A stretch of DNA of 64,000 bases from assembly GCA_011947345.1 (NCBI GenBank), contig JAAVTG010000051.1:466882-530881 (forward strand). The letters are read 5' to 3'. Both the position numbers and the translations under genes were made by a program. Below the pieces are notes generated by a model that saw only the letters and a list, made by a program, of their open reading frames with translations, was not told the origin of the DNA and ran no database searches. Source of the DNA: Phytophthora quininea (taxonomy: Eukaryota; Oomycota; Peronosporomycetes; Peronosporales; Peronosporaceae). Shown here one piece after another: positions 12,150 through 23,121 of the stretch; position 1 is the stretch's first letter; each line of letters starts with the position of its first letter.

Positions 12150-12760
12150 TCAGCAAAAGCGTGACAATGTCGATATCGCCGAGCTTGGCAGCTTCACGAA
12201 CGCACCAGCAACCATCTCACTGGGAATGCTTTCCAAAGAACTCAACAGCTTTAAGACATCTTTGCATCCGCGCTGCACAGTCATCTGCAGGGCTTTATTC
12301 AACGCTTCAGGCGGGATGTGGTCGTCTGTAAACACAAACCTTTCGTTCAGACAGTTTGGCCAGACGATTTGTTAGTTATATAGCGTGATCGCAACGCCAT
12401 CAAGTTCTCGTTGAGCTGCTTCCAGGAAAGCATTGTCAAGAGCTTGCTTTGAGACGTGTCCGGAGTTCTGATGGTTTTGATTCTGCCATTGAAAGCCGCT
12501 GCCAGGAAAGCCTCGTTCGTATCTTTCGGATTCACAAGTTGCGTCTCGTAAAGGAACTTCACTGCGCTTGTGAATCCATTGCGCGCAACACTGTGGGTGT
12601 TGACTGCGGCACCGATTGTCGCCTTCGCTATAGCCGCTGCGCTCCTTTCTTCCAACCACACGACATCAGTTCTTGCAGCAGCGAGATGGTGCCGGACTCT
12701 GTGGCTTGAATTGTCGCCTTCTCCAGGGACAGAAGTCCGACAGCGTCAGGGAACATGACA
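12150..12760 (-). pseudogene. Ankyrin-like repeat protein remnant
   Basis: Overlapping minus-strand frames carry degenerate helical repeats of the kind seen in large Phytophthora ankyrin-like families: EAFLAAAFNGRIKTI, DNAFLEAAQRELDGVAITLY, NKALQMTVQRGCKDVLKLLSS and FTSAVKFLYETQLVNPKD. The repeats lie in different frames (changes near 12480 and 12340), there is no clear start, and no full-length gene can be built, so this is treated as a decayed fragment. The 240 bp between PDR copy 2 and this remnant hold nothing recognisable. The ankyrin assignment rests on the repeat spacing only. Confidence 0.5.
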
Positions 12761-12835
12761 TGAAAACGATGCTCACAATAACAAGCAACCTAGCTTTGTT
12801 TGAAGCAATTTCAGTCTCATTGTTCACCACTCCAA

Positions 12836-13374
12836 CTACTTGGACGGGTACGGCTTCAACTTGATCATCTGGTCGATGCCAGCTTCATCGACATTTTCGA
12901 GGTGACCTTGTTGTACCATCTCATCCAACGCCACCACCACCTTGGCGTAGTTCGCGAGCAAACTCGCCTCCGTGGGTTTCTTCTCCAGCTGCGTCGTCAG
13001 AACTGCCTGCAATACTGTCATGATCTCATCCACTATAACAAACACGGCGATTGTCAACAACTCCACCATATCTCCGCGATAAACTTCAACACGAACGTAC
13101 AGATGAGTTCGTCGTACTCTTCATTCCCTGACAGCATCAATCGCAGTTCTCCAAGCTGGCAAACCACCACAAACTGGGACTCGCACACCACTAATTGAGA
13201 CTGAGGTGGTTCATCTTTCTTGGGTCTGTCGCCCCACAAGTCCGGCACTTGCTTGCAGATTTGAGCGAGTTGGGCTTCATAGCTCTTGCGGGCTGCCAAC
13301 GTCAACTCCGGCTGGAAGTAACGCGACAAAAGCACGTAGTTGGCCTCGTTGCAGCAGATCAAGCTGTGCAACAT
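12836..13374 (-). CDS. TSET/TPLATE complex small subunit (TSPOON/LOLITA-like)
   Basis: Two exons, 13374-13101 and 13032-12836, joined across a 68-bp intron (GTACGT...TATAG), give 156 residues, the size of a longin-fold adaptor small subunit. The start MLHSLICCNEANYVLLSRYF fits the first strand of the longin fold. The segments GNEEYDELI, LEKKPTEASLLANYAKV, ALDEMVQQGHLENVD and IDQMIKLKP closely match what I recall of Arabidopsis LOLITA (GKDEYDEL, KPPTER, LDEIVWKGLLENT, RLIRLKPP). That protein is the sigma/zeta-like subunit of TSET (TPLATE), an endocytic coat complex at the plasma membrane. No other TSET subunit is in the window. The alternative is another sigma or zeta adaptin, which the C-terminal motif makes less likely. 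Confidence 0.75.
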
Positions 13375-13472
13375 ACTTGGGAGAGCGATCGAAATCTAAA
13401 AGGCCAATTCATCTCGAACCGACGCGACTCTTTTGGTCATTCGCGATCTTCCAGTTCAGTTGATACGTTGGC

Positions 13473-14815
13473 GATGGAAGGTGAGTGGTGCAGCATGCAA
13501 GCGGAGACTTGTCGTTACGGACGTCTGACTCGTACTACTACAGAGCCGATCAAGCGTTTAGCTCCGAGTGTCACCATCAGTGACTGTGCGTCCGAAGTTT
13601 TCTGCACGAGGTTTTCGCCCGACGGTCGACTGCTAGCTGCTGGCTGTGGCGATGGAGCCATCCGGATCTTCAATGTGCACGACGGTAACTTGTCGTACAC
13701 GCTCATGCAGCCGCAGAGTAGTTTCGGCTTTGGTCTTCCGTGCACTGCCATCCGCTTCCGACCGCTGACGAGCGGCGCGAAAACCAAGAACGTGCTGCTC
13801 GCTGCCAGTACGTAAACCTAGCTATTGTTGTTGGAATTGACATCTAACAAACTAGTGCAGACTCGAACGGGTCCGTGGAGCACTGGCATATTACGTCAGG
13901 CAAGTGCTTGAATGCCATCACCAACACCGACAACCAGTTGTACGCGCTCGACTATCGTGCCGACGGCGCCATGTTCGCCACCGGAGGCAAAGACCACGCT
14001 GTAAGTGTCTTGCAAATGCTGTTGCTAAGAACCTAATTGAACGTGGTCGAGCTGCTGTAGATTCGCGTGTACGATGAAGCCACGAAGACTGAAGTGGTCT
14101 GCATGGATGGGGGCACGGTCAACTCACTGCAGGCCACTCAAACCGCGTCTTCTCCATCAAATTCACTCCTGAAGATGACAACATCATTGTTACAGGTGGC
14201 TGGGACAACACGCTGCAAATTTGGGACGTGCGTGTCGGTCATTCTGTCCGAAGCATTTACGGCCCGCACATCGCTGGTGACGCGGTGGATATGAACTTGC
14301 GTGGAGAAATCCTGACTGGGTCTTGGCGTCCGGAAAACCCGCTTGAGATCTGGGACTTTGGGTCAGGTAAGCGCTTGTGCACAGTGTCGTGGAACCAAAG
14401 TTCTCTTCGATCCGAGCCCTGCTTCCTGTACGCTGCCCAGTTTTCCAAAACGAAGAACGGCCAGCAACTCATCGCAGCAGGAGGCAGCGGCTCGAACGAA
14501 GCCAAAGTGTTCAACCACGACTCGAATAACAAACTGGTCGGCACCATCGCTGGCTTGAGTCGCGGTGTCTTCTCGTTGGACTTTGCTGCGGTGAACGACA
14601 AAATGGTGGTGGCCGGGGCCGACGCGGCCATCCGGATCATTGACATTTACGACCACATTCCAGGCGAAAAGGGGCGCGAACGTCCAACGACGCCGTCGAT
14701 TAGGAATGCGCTGATGCCAAACGAAAGCTTGACTCGATTGGCTTCGCCTACTGCAAGCACCGAGACACTCAAAGCCCCTTCCTCACCGCTTCACAGAATG
14801 GCTGTGCACGACTGA
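13473..14815 (+). CDS. WD40 repeat protein
   Basis: A beta-propeller protein of WD40 repeats, probably a scaffold; I do not recognise an orthologue. Exon 1 (13473-13807) has CTRFSPDGRLLAAGCGDGAI and RIFNVHDG. Exon 2 (13861-14000) has GSVEHWHITSGKCL and ADGAMFATGGKDHA. Exon 3 from 14061 has IRVYDEATK, then NIIVTGGWDNTLQIWDVR, NPLEIWDFGSGK and ADAAIRIIDIYDH. Introns are 13808-13860 and 14001-14060 with GT-AG ends. One base seems lost near 14135, which changes the frame between two repeats. The last 60 residues after PGEKG are Ser/Thr/Pro-rich and unstructured. ATG 13473 (MEGEWCSMQ) is the first one that leads into the repeats. Its 5' end faces the TSPOON-like gene 98 bp away. Confidence 0.85.
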
Positions 14816-15230
14816 ACTGGGAGCACTGCAAGAAAAAAAAACTGAACCAGGTTGTAGTATCGATGGGCGTCTTGCCTCCACCATTTATCGAGTTCACTTT
14901 GCAAGATGGTACCAGGCACAAGGTTAACTAGCGAAGGAAGATCATTAAGCCATTCATACCTTAAGTCGCTTGGAAACAAGTTGCCAGCATTTACCCGCGA
15001 AACTTGCTCTCAACTCGAGGAGTAATGCTATCGTCAAAATCGCTTCAAGCAAATATTGCTGCCGTGTTCCTCGTATTCCTTCCTGGTGACAATACGATGG
15101 GTCATTGCGTCGGACGCCGCATAAGAACAGCAACCTTGCAACGCGGTCATAATAGGACTGGAGCGTTAAGCACAGCCCCTCAGTTAGCCATGCTGATCAT
15201 CAACCCTCTGAAAAATTATAACACGAACGC
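14816..15230 (+). other. Intergenic, nothing recognised
   Basis: About 415 bp between the ends of two convergent genes (WD40 protein and Arp6). Only short open frames without codon or motif signal are present on either strand. No repeat or RNA gene was seen. Confidence 0.4.
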
Positions 15231-16599
15231 TTACTCTGTTGGCGTGTGCAGCTCAATCTCGAACTCATCAGGAACCAACGCTCGCAGATCGCGCTCCAGT
15301 CGCTGCTGAAAGTTCTTGAACTTGGTATTCCCACCAACCAGCAGAATGTTCGCATAAAACGCAACAGACAACTCCAGTGGGCACGCTTTGACAGCTTGCA
15401 CAATGGCCTCTGCGATACCTGCTTGACGAATGCCAATATCTGACGGATTGAACAGCACCTCTGGCACGGTAATCAGCTCGACGCCCATTTCCAGAGCTTG
15501 AGCGTCGTCAGTCGCATCTACCGGCTGCTGTTCACCACCTTCGGCCTCGTTGTCTTCAGCTACTTCTTCTCGTATCCGACCCTCAAAGGAATGCACAAAG
15601 TCGGGCAGAACCCAATGTTTGCGCTCCTGTTTATCTGAATGGTACCTTCTTAAATCACTGTCGAAATCCATAGAGCAGTAGCACAAGGCCTCCTTCAGCT
15701 CGTTAATCACAGGCGTGTCGTCCATGACGTTCCACTGGCGGAACGACACGATTTCCTTCAAATAGTTCGTCAGCAGCTTGCCGCCGACATTGATGCGCTT
15801 CGCGCCTGGCAGGTACACCCTCCCATCGATCACTGGCACTATATGCGTAAATGAAAAGCCCGAGTCCACTACAAGCTGGCAAACGGACGTAGAAAAGCTT
15901 GGAGACTCCAAATCTTGAGGTTTTGCTGCAGCCCCTGGATGCAAAATCTCCGTCGTCTTTCTACGCTTTCTATTTGGACTTGCCAGCACTGAATTGCTGC
16001 TGCTTTGGCGCTGCTGCTCGCAGAATTCAGAGTAACGTAGCACACACATCTCTGCTGCATGGACTCGGCTGTAGGATTGAAAACCCAGTTCTTCAAATAC
16101 CACTTGGTCCATGGTCTCGTTGACGACAGTAGGGGCGAATAAAGGAGCTGTAGCCACTAGAGAATGGTCCTTTGGGTCTACGTTGAGCATCTACAGCAGC
16201 AGAAATGAGTAGTGTAACCTCAAAGTGTAACCCTCGTCTAAAACCTGCCTGCTTGGACAGCAAGTGCGACCAAAGCTCCGACTCGACGTTCCAGTTGACG
16301 CAGTAGCCCCTGTAGGCAACAACGTTAGAGAAAAATACAGGAAAAACTTAGTGTACCATCATGATAACCTCTATGAAATAAGAGTAACTCAAAAGTAACC
16401 TCTCCACTGGTCGAAGGTAGCGCAGGTTGGCGCGTTTGTGCTCCATCTCGCGCAGCGTCTGGCCCATGAACAGCGCCGACGGGTTCGCAGACGCGTAGCC
16501 CACATGGTTAGTCAGCTGCTGGGCTCTGGAATCGCCCCCAGACGCCACCACGGACGCCTTCAGCGAGCCTCCTCCGGGATCCAACGCCACCACTTTCAT
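15231..16599 (-). CDS. ARP6: Actin-related protein 6 (Arp6)
   Basis: Arp6 is a nuclear actin-related subunit of the SWR1/SRCAP chromatin-remodelling complex. Exon 1 (16599-16400) holds the first phosphate-binding turn LDPGGGSLKASVV and YLRPVER. A small exon 2 (16309-16245) encodes GYCVNWNVESELWSHLLSK. The long exon 3 (16190-15231) has VFEELGFQSYSRVHAAEM, the second phosphate loop VDSGFSFTHIVPVIDG, and the Arp6-type segment GGKLLTNYLKEIVSFRQWNV, ending at ELHTPTE. Total is about 408 residues, close to other Arp6 proteins. The phase between exons 2 and 3 is off by one in my model, so that junction is uncertain. Adjacent and divergent to PDR copy 3, with 205 bp between them. Confidence 0.9.
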
Positions 16600-16804
16600 T
16601 TTTGTAAAGGGTACCGGATATGTACCAATTTCCTGTCACATGTAGCCATTTCCGACTCATCTCATCATTCCGATTAGCATTGGCACCTTGCCGACGCTAA
16701 GCGTCCACGCACCAGTCCATGACTGGACCATGGCGTAGACCTTCTACCCAGCATGAATCCTCATTCGCCGAACTGCAGGCTCCAGTGCAGAGACTCCAGC
16801 TGCC

Positions 16805-19800
16805 ATGGGTGGAGACTTCCCCGGAGTGGAGATCCACTACTGTGATGTGTCGATCTCTGCTGACATTATTGTGAGGGATGAGACTCAACTGCTGCCGACG
16901 ATTGCCAACGTGGTGAGGACGGCGCTGTTGAAGATGAACGCCAAGCACCACGTAGTGAGGAAGCACATTCTCCGTCAGATGAGCGGCGTATTGAAACCTG
17001 GGACGATGACGCTGGTGCTGGGCCAACCAGGATCGGGGAAGTCCGCACTCATGAAGTTTCTAAGCGGACGGTTCCCTGTGGCGAGGAATATCGTGATGAA
17101 AGGAGAGGTGACGTACAATGGCACAGAGCAGCAGAAACTGAAGAGCAAATTGCCACAGTTAGTGTCGTATGTCGGGCAAAGTGATGAGCACTATCCGACG
17201 CTGACGGTGAAGGAGACACTCGAGTTCGCTCATGCGTGCAGTGGTGGGGTCTTTCCAAGCGTGACGATAGTCACGTTGTGTATGGGGCATCCGAAGAGAA
17301 CCGAGATGCTTTGGAAGCTGCTCGAGCCATGAACAAGCACCACCCAGACATTATCATCCGACAACTCGGTCTCGAGAACTGTCAAAACACTGTCGTGGGG
17401 ATGCCATGCTTCGAGGCGTATCTGGTGGCGAACGCAAGCGTGTGACGACGGGTGAAATGGCGTTCGGTGACAAATTCGTGATGATGATGGATGAGATCAG
17501 CACGGGTCTTGACAGTGCTGCAACATTCGACATCATTTCCACGCAGAGAAGTTTAGCCAAAATGTTTGGCAAAACAGTGGTGATCTCGCTGCTCCAGCCG
17601 TCTCCAGAGGTGTTTGAACTGTTCGACGACGTGATGCTACTGAACGATGGCTACGTGATGTATCATGGTCCTCGTTCCGAGGCGTTGACATACTTTGAAC
17701 GTTTGGGCTTCAAATGCCCTCCCAACCGTGATGTAGCAGACTTCCTGTTGGATCTCGGATCAACCAAGCAGCGTCAGTATGAAGCTGGCTCAGTTCCAAG
17801 AACGGCAACCGAGTTTTGCCATGCTTTTGAGGAATCAAATATCCGAAAGCGTATGCTGGACTACCTGCACGGTGATGTGGGCCAGAAAGTTAAGAATCTC
17901 GGCATGGAGGCTATACCCGAGTTCAGCCAGAGTTTCTTAGCCGGTGCTGCCACTTTGGTGCGCAGACAATTAAAATTGACGAGTCGAGATGGAGCACTAC
18001 TGCTGAGCCGCCTTGCAATGTCTCTTGGGTTGGGACTTCTAAACGGAAGCACGTTTTTCCAGTTTGACGACACGGATTCGCAGCTTGTCATGGGTCTTGG
18101 GTACGTCGTAGTTTGCTTTGTGACCATGGGTCAGTGCGCTCAAGTCCCGACGTTTGTTGCTGCTCGCGACGTATTCAGCAAGCAGAGGAAGGCAAACTTC
18201 TTCCGCCCTCATCCTTTGTTCTAGCAACCTCGACCAGCCAGATCCCCATCGCTGTCATCGAGACGGTGATCTTTGGCTCCATCATCTACTGGATGTGCGG
18301 GTTTGTCCCGACGGTCTCGGCCTTTCTGCTGTTTGAGCTGATTGCTTTCCTCACAAGTATGATGCTTGGAGCCTGGTTCTTCTTTTGGCCGTGGTGTGCC
18401 CGGACTTGAATGTTGCTAACCCAGTCTCGGTGTTATCACTGCTGTTTTTCTCAATCTACTCAGGCTTCGTGATAACTCGTGGCGAAATACCGAGTTACCT
18501 GGTGTGGGTGTATTGGATTAGTCCCATGACGTGGAGTGTTCGCGCCATTGCTGTCAACCAGTACACGAGTCCAGAGTTTAATGTTTGCGACTATCACGGT
18601 GTGAATTACTGCACGAAGTACAACTTGACAATGGGCGAATACTCGCTTAGCGTTTTTGACGTACAAACGGAGCGATATTGGCTGTCGCTTGGGATTGCAG
18701 TGCTGATGGTTAGCTATGTGGTTTTCATGGCCATGACGTGGTTTGTGTTAGAGTATTGGAGTCACGAGAGTCCGCCAAACGTAACGATAGCGGCCAATAT
18801 CGACACCTCTGACGTCTCCATTGATACCTACGTACTAGCGACAACTCCCAAAAGTAAGTGCACGATCGATGATATTCCAGGACAAACTACCATCCAAGTT
18901 CCCCGGATTGATCAGCAACCAGATACATCCGTCATCCCTGCCACACTCGCTTTCAAGGACTTGTGGTATTCCGTCCCGGATCCTGCAAACTCCAAGCAAT
19001 CCATCAACCTGCTTAAGGGTGTCAGTGGATTCGCATTACCAGGAACCATCACAGCACTGATGGGATCGTCAGGTGCTGGCAAAACCACTCTCATGGACGT
19101 CATCGCTGGGCGAAAGACTGGAGGTAAGACCAGCGGGCAGATTCTGCTCAATGGACACCCTGCCACCGAACTCGCCATCCGTCGAGCTACCGGGTACTGC
19201 GAGCAAATGGATATCCACTCGGACGCGTCCACATTCCGCGAGGCCTTGACGTTCAGTGCGTTTTTGCGGCAGGACGCCGACATCCCCGACAGCCAGAAGT
19301 ACGACTCGGTGAACGAGTGTCTCGACCTGCTGGACCTACATCCGATCGCCGACCAGATCATCCGCGGCAGTTCGACGGAGCAGATGAAGCGACTGACGAT
19401 CGGCGTGGAGTTGGCGGCCCAGCCGAGTGTGTTGTTCCTGGACGAACCGACGAGCGGGTTGGATGCTCGGTCGGCCAAGCTGATCATGGACGGCGTTCGC
19501 AAGGTGGCGGACACTGGTCGAACGATTGTGTGTACGATTCACCAGCCTTCAGCGGTGGTGTTTAGTGTCTTCGACAGTCTGCTGTTGTTGAAACGTGGCG
19601 GCGAGATGGTGTACTTCGGAGACCTTGGTATTAAAGCATCGAAGATGGTCGAGTATTTTGAAGCAATTGATGGTGTCAAGACGTTGGAGATGGACTCCAA
19701 TCCGGCAACGTGGATGCTGGAGGTGATCGGCGCTGGTGTGGGCAATGATGCCGGTGGCAAGAAGGATTTTGTGGCAGCATTTAAAGCGAGCGAGCGATAT

Positions 19801-20762
19801 CGACAATTGACAGGTACCTTGGACCAGGAGGGTATCGGATGTCCTTCTGTATCGATGGCAGCGTTGACGTTTGGCAAGAAACGAGCTGCTACCAACGCAA
19901 CCCAAGCGAAATTCTTGATCAAACGATTCTTTGACTTGTACTGGCGAACACCGTCGTACAATCTGACGCGTCTACTTGTGTCGGTCATTGTAGGTGTTTG
20001 TTTCGGCATCACTTTTCTCGGAGGCGATTATTCGTCATATCAGGGGATCAACTCGGGGCTGGGTATGAGCTACATGACGACGTCCTTTATCACGTACATC
20101 ACGTTTAACGCTGTGTTGCCCGTCACATTCCGAGAGCGGGCTTCATTTTACCGGGAGCGGTCTGCAGAGACCTACGGCGCGTTCTGGTATTTTACGGGGC
20201 GACTCTCGTGGAGATTCCGTACAGCTTCGTGGCCACTTTCGTCTTCTTGGCGATCTACTTCCCGATGGTTGGCTTTACCGGTGTGGAGGAATTCTTCGCG
20301 TATTGGCTGCACTTGACCATGCTCGTCTTGGTTCTAGCGTACTTCGGGCAGCTGCTGGCATACACGCTTCCCAGTATCGATGTGGCAGCGATCTTCACCG
20401 TGATTATTGGCTCCATTTGCACTTTATTCACAGGCTTTAACCCTCCAGCAAGCTCTATCCCTGAAGGATATCAGTGGCTGCATCAACTGGTTCCTCATAA
20501 ACATACTTTCTCGGGTGTTACTGCCATCATCTTCGGTGACTGTCGAAGCGATGGGAATGGCAGTGAGCTCGGTTGTCGACGGATGACGAACACTCCACCT
20601 AGTCTTGCTGAAGGCATCACGGTCAAGGAGTACTTAGAAAGCGTCTTCCAAGTCGACCACAGTGAGATATGGTCGGACTTTGCCATCGTCATTGCCTGGA
20701 TCGTAGCACTTCGTCTGTCAGCACTCGTGGCACTACAACGTGTTAATCACCAGAAGAAGTAA
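16805..20762 (+). CDS. PDR/ABCG full-size transporter copy 3 (five frame breaks)
   Basis: Same domain order as copy 2. ATG 16805 starts MGGDFPGVEIHYCDVSISAD. NBD1 Walker A GQPGSGKSA (about 17021), signature VSGGERKRV (17412), Walker B MMMDEISTGLDSA. TMD1 includes IYWMCGFVPTVSAF and the family loop CDYHGVNYCTKYNLTMGEYS. NBD2 has GSSGAGKTT (about 19066) and LFLDEPTSGLD. TMD2 ends with LQRVNHQKK at 20760. Frame breaks lie near 17245, 17400, 18212, 18385 and 20195. The one near 18385 falls in a T-run and that near 20195 in a G-run, each one base short. NBD2 (18950-19795) is nearly identical to the other copies, while NBD1, TMD1 and TMD2 differ from them clearly, so this is the most divergent copy outside NBD2. 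Confidence 0.93.
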
Positions 20763-20914
20763 GTTCTTGACTTAGGACTACCGCGGTCACCGGTTGCAGA
20801 CTGATGCCAAAGCAATATTGTTGAAGGTATTATCGAGAAATCTCCAACCACGACGTCAAGCAATTATATGCAACCGGCATTACACGACACGATGCCGGTC
20901 TTTCTTCAACGCGA

Positions 20915-21482
20915 CTAAGCCGACATCGATCCTTGGGTGGCATTAATCCATGTCCAAATCGGACCCACCGAGTCAAGCTCCTTGCCGCTCCGTCCTTGAA
21001 AGCCCCCGCTGGAAGCCTGGCGGTGCCTCCACCTTATCAACCTTGTCCGTGCGTGTTCCGCCCTCGACCATCTTGCCCTTGTTGGTGGCGAGCTGAATGA
21101 ACACGACGCGCGATCTGCCGTCCTTGTAACCCGTGTGAACCTCCATTGTCGTAATGTACTCGTCGACTTCGAGCTCCAGCTCCATCGGGTCACCGCCACC
21201 GCCGCCGTGGTACAACTTCGTAATCACCCCAGAGCCGTCCGAGACGTCGATGCCGACACTATTCACTCGCTCGCCAGCATGGATGCGAATAAACTTCGTC
21301 TGTTGTCCGGGAACGACGACGTCAATGTCCGTGTACTTTTCGCCACCAACGACTTCGCCAAGGACGTTGCCGTTGCCGTAAATATCGCCTAGTTCAACAC
21401 TGCCTGGGATAATGTCCGTGTCGGCGAAGGTGGTAGGAGTCACGAGCGCCACCGTGGCGAGCAGCTGAAACATGAGCCTCAT
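20915..21482 (-). CDS. Secreted jacalin-like lectin
   Basis: Starts at 21482 with a signal peptide (MRLMFQLLATVALVTPTTFA), so the product is probably secreted. The rest is a jacalin-type mannose-binding lectin fold: DVSDGSGVITKLYHGGGGGD, then EYITTMEVHTGYKDGRSRVV and ATNKGKMVEGGT, then a Gly-rich FQGRSGKELDSVGPI end. The GKELDSVG segment lies in a second frame, entered near 21005, so one base is missing or the end is altered. Phytophthora genomes carry several such secreted lectins; ligand unknown. It is divergent from a second, related lectin at 22301. Confidence 0.8.
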
Positions 21483-22300
21483 GATTTCGGGTCGTGCGAA
21501 GTATCAGGTAGAAGGCAAATTAGCGAATGAATCGCCGATGTTGCCGCTAAGACCTTACGACAGATACGATCAATGGAATCTATACATCATAAACTGCGCT
21601 CGCTCGCAAACAGATACGAGTATCTTCACTATCGACGCTGGGATCGATGTTGGGATCGTACAGTACTACAGTGTAGTAGTGGGCCAAGGAGTAAATATTT
21701 TTCTGTGTCCGCCACAGATTAACCACGAAGCTCCAAGGTATGTTTTTACTGCAGCATTGCAGGATAGTGGTGTGATGAACGATGGTGGTCCTTTGTTTCT
21801 CGAAAATAAAAAATCTCTCGCGACAACATTCAAATGCCGAAGTTTTACGTTGTGACTCTTATTCCAGATATAAGAGAGACACAGCAGGCTGGGATGAGTC
21901 GAATTCTGATGACGACATGCTGCACTTCAAATCTGAACGCGCCAGCTTGTTGCATGCATAGCAAGTTTCGCCGAGTCGCTACGATTGCGTTGCTTCAGAT
22001 AAGCAACTCCATGCTGTACCATCAAGAAAAACTGTAGTATGTATAGCATCGTAAATTCACTGCGGTACATGTATTATAGTGGAGCGATTCCCGTAGACTT
22101 TTTTATAGAGCGCGTACTCCAACTTTCTGCGGCACGCAGCATCGAGAGGGAGCGCAGTTTGTGATGTGTTGGTTCTCGAAGACTTCCACTGCGTATCTAT
22201 CGTGGAGAGGTGCATGTACCGTATGATACTGTCATGGCCAACACTGCTTCATTCACAAATTTGCCTTCTGCACTAACCGGTACTTCACACATCTGCAACA
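21483..22300 (+). other. Intergenic region between two divergent lectin genes
   Basis: About 820 bp without a recognisable gene. It should contain both lectin promoters. Open frames here (for example 21472-21855) show no family motif. An imperfect palindrome, GTACTACAGTGTAGTAGT, lies near 21659-21682 and may be chance. Confidence 0.4.
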
Positions 22301-22852
22301 ATGACGTTCATTTTCAAGATACTCTCCACGGTGGCGCTCATGGCTTGTGGCACTGACACCTCAGGCGTACAATTGAGTGAGAGGTACGGCGCAGCCCGTG
22401 GCTAAGATTTTACAGATGTGGCAGTCGTTCAACCTGGAGTTAAGGAGACAGCCATTCACATCCGTGCTGGCCAACGTGTGAACGGTGTCGACGTCTCGGA
22501 TGGCTTCGGTCCAGTCACGAAGCTGTACTATGGCGGTGATGGCGGCGACCCGTACGACCTGGACCTCGCTGGAGACGAGTACGTCACGAAGATGGAGACC
22601 CACATGGGCCTGAAGGACGGCAAAGCACGCATCGTGTACATCCATTTCACCACCAACAAGGGCAGAACAGTGGAGAGAGGGAGAGAGGGAGGGACACGAA
22701 CGGAAATCGTTGGGAAGGCGGAGGCACCCGAGGCTATCCAGCTGGGTGGCTTTTTCGGATCGAGTGGCAAGGAACTTGACTCGATTGGTGTCTTTGGACG
22801 ACAATGGTCCCTCCGCGGGAAGGATCGTGGGATGGTTCATCAGAAGGTTTGA
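22301..22852 (+). CDS. Secreted jacalin-like lectin, degenerate N-terminal part
   Basis: ATG 22301 opens a hydrophobic leader (MTFIFKILSTVALMACGTDT). After a frame change near 22400, which may be a very short intron (GTACGG...TTACAG) or damage, the lectin domain reads HIRAGQRVNGVDVSDGFGPV, LYYGGDGGDPYDL, EYVTKMETHMGLKDGKARIV and SSGKELDSIGVFG. It is a paralogue of the lectin at 20915-21482 but lacks much of the first strand region. A run of GAGAGAGGGAGAGAGGGAGG at 22673-22693 adds charged residues (ERGREGG) before the EGGT-type turn. Likely a decaying or shortened copy. Confidence 0.65.
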
Positions 22853-22894
22853 CGCCGGTAGGTTCGACGAACTCGTGTTGGCATGACTTGGAAA

Positions 22895-22990
22895 AATGGT
22901 TGTTTCAAGAGCGGGAGCCGTTGTTGCACTTCGTCTGTTAGCACTGTCAGCGCTACAACCTGAGAATCGCCGGAAGGACAAGGTCGACAA
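22895..22990 (+). pseudogene. Decayed 3' end of a PDR/ABCG transporter
   Basis: The stretch translates as VVALRLLALSALQPENRRKD, which lines up with the last residues of PDR copy 3 (IVALRLSALVALQRVNHQKK). The DNA also matches (cacttcgtctgttagcactg versus cacttcgtctgtcagcactc). No more of a transporter is found upstream, where the lectin lies. This is probably a scar of a fifth PDR copy, brought here by the rearrangement that also placed copy 4 on the other strand. Confidence 0.6.
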
Positions 22991-23121
22991 CGACACAAAT
23001 GCTTCATTGCACCTGGACTTGACTATTTCCATCTCTTCGTTCGCTCAAAACTGTGTCTTCGGACCAGCAAAGGCGTCCTAAGTCGCGAGCGAGCTCTTCA
23101 CCAGGTCGCACCCAAATCCAG

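Noticed and set aside
12346..12660. An intact ankyrin gene
   Set aside because: The repeats change frame and lack a start and clear end; only a remnant can be supported.
22361..23032. 223-codon open frame on the minus strand
   Set aside because: Antisense to the second lectin and the PDR scar, whose plus-strand motifs are clear.
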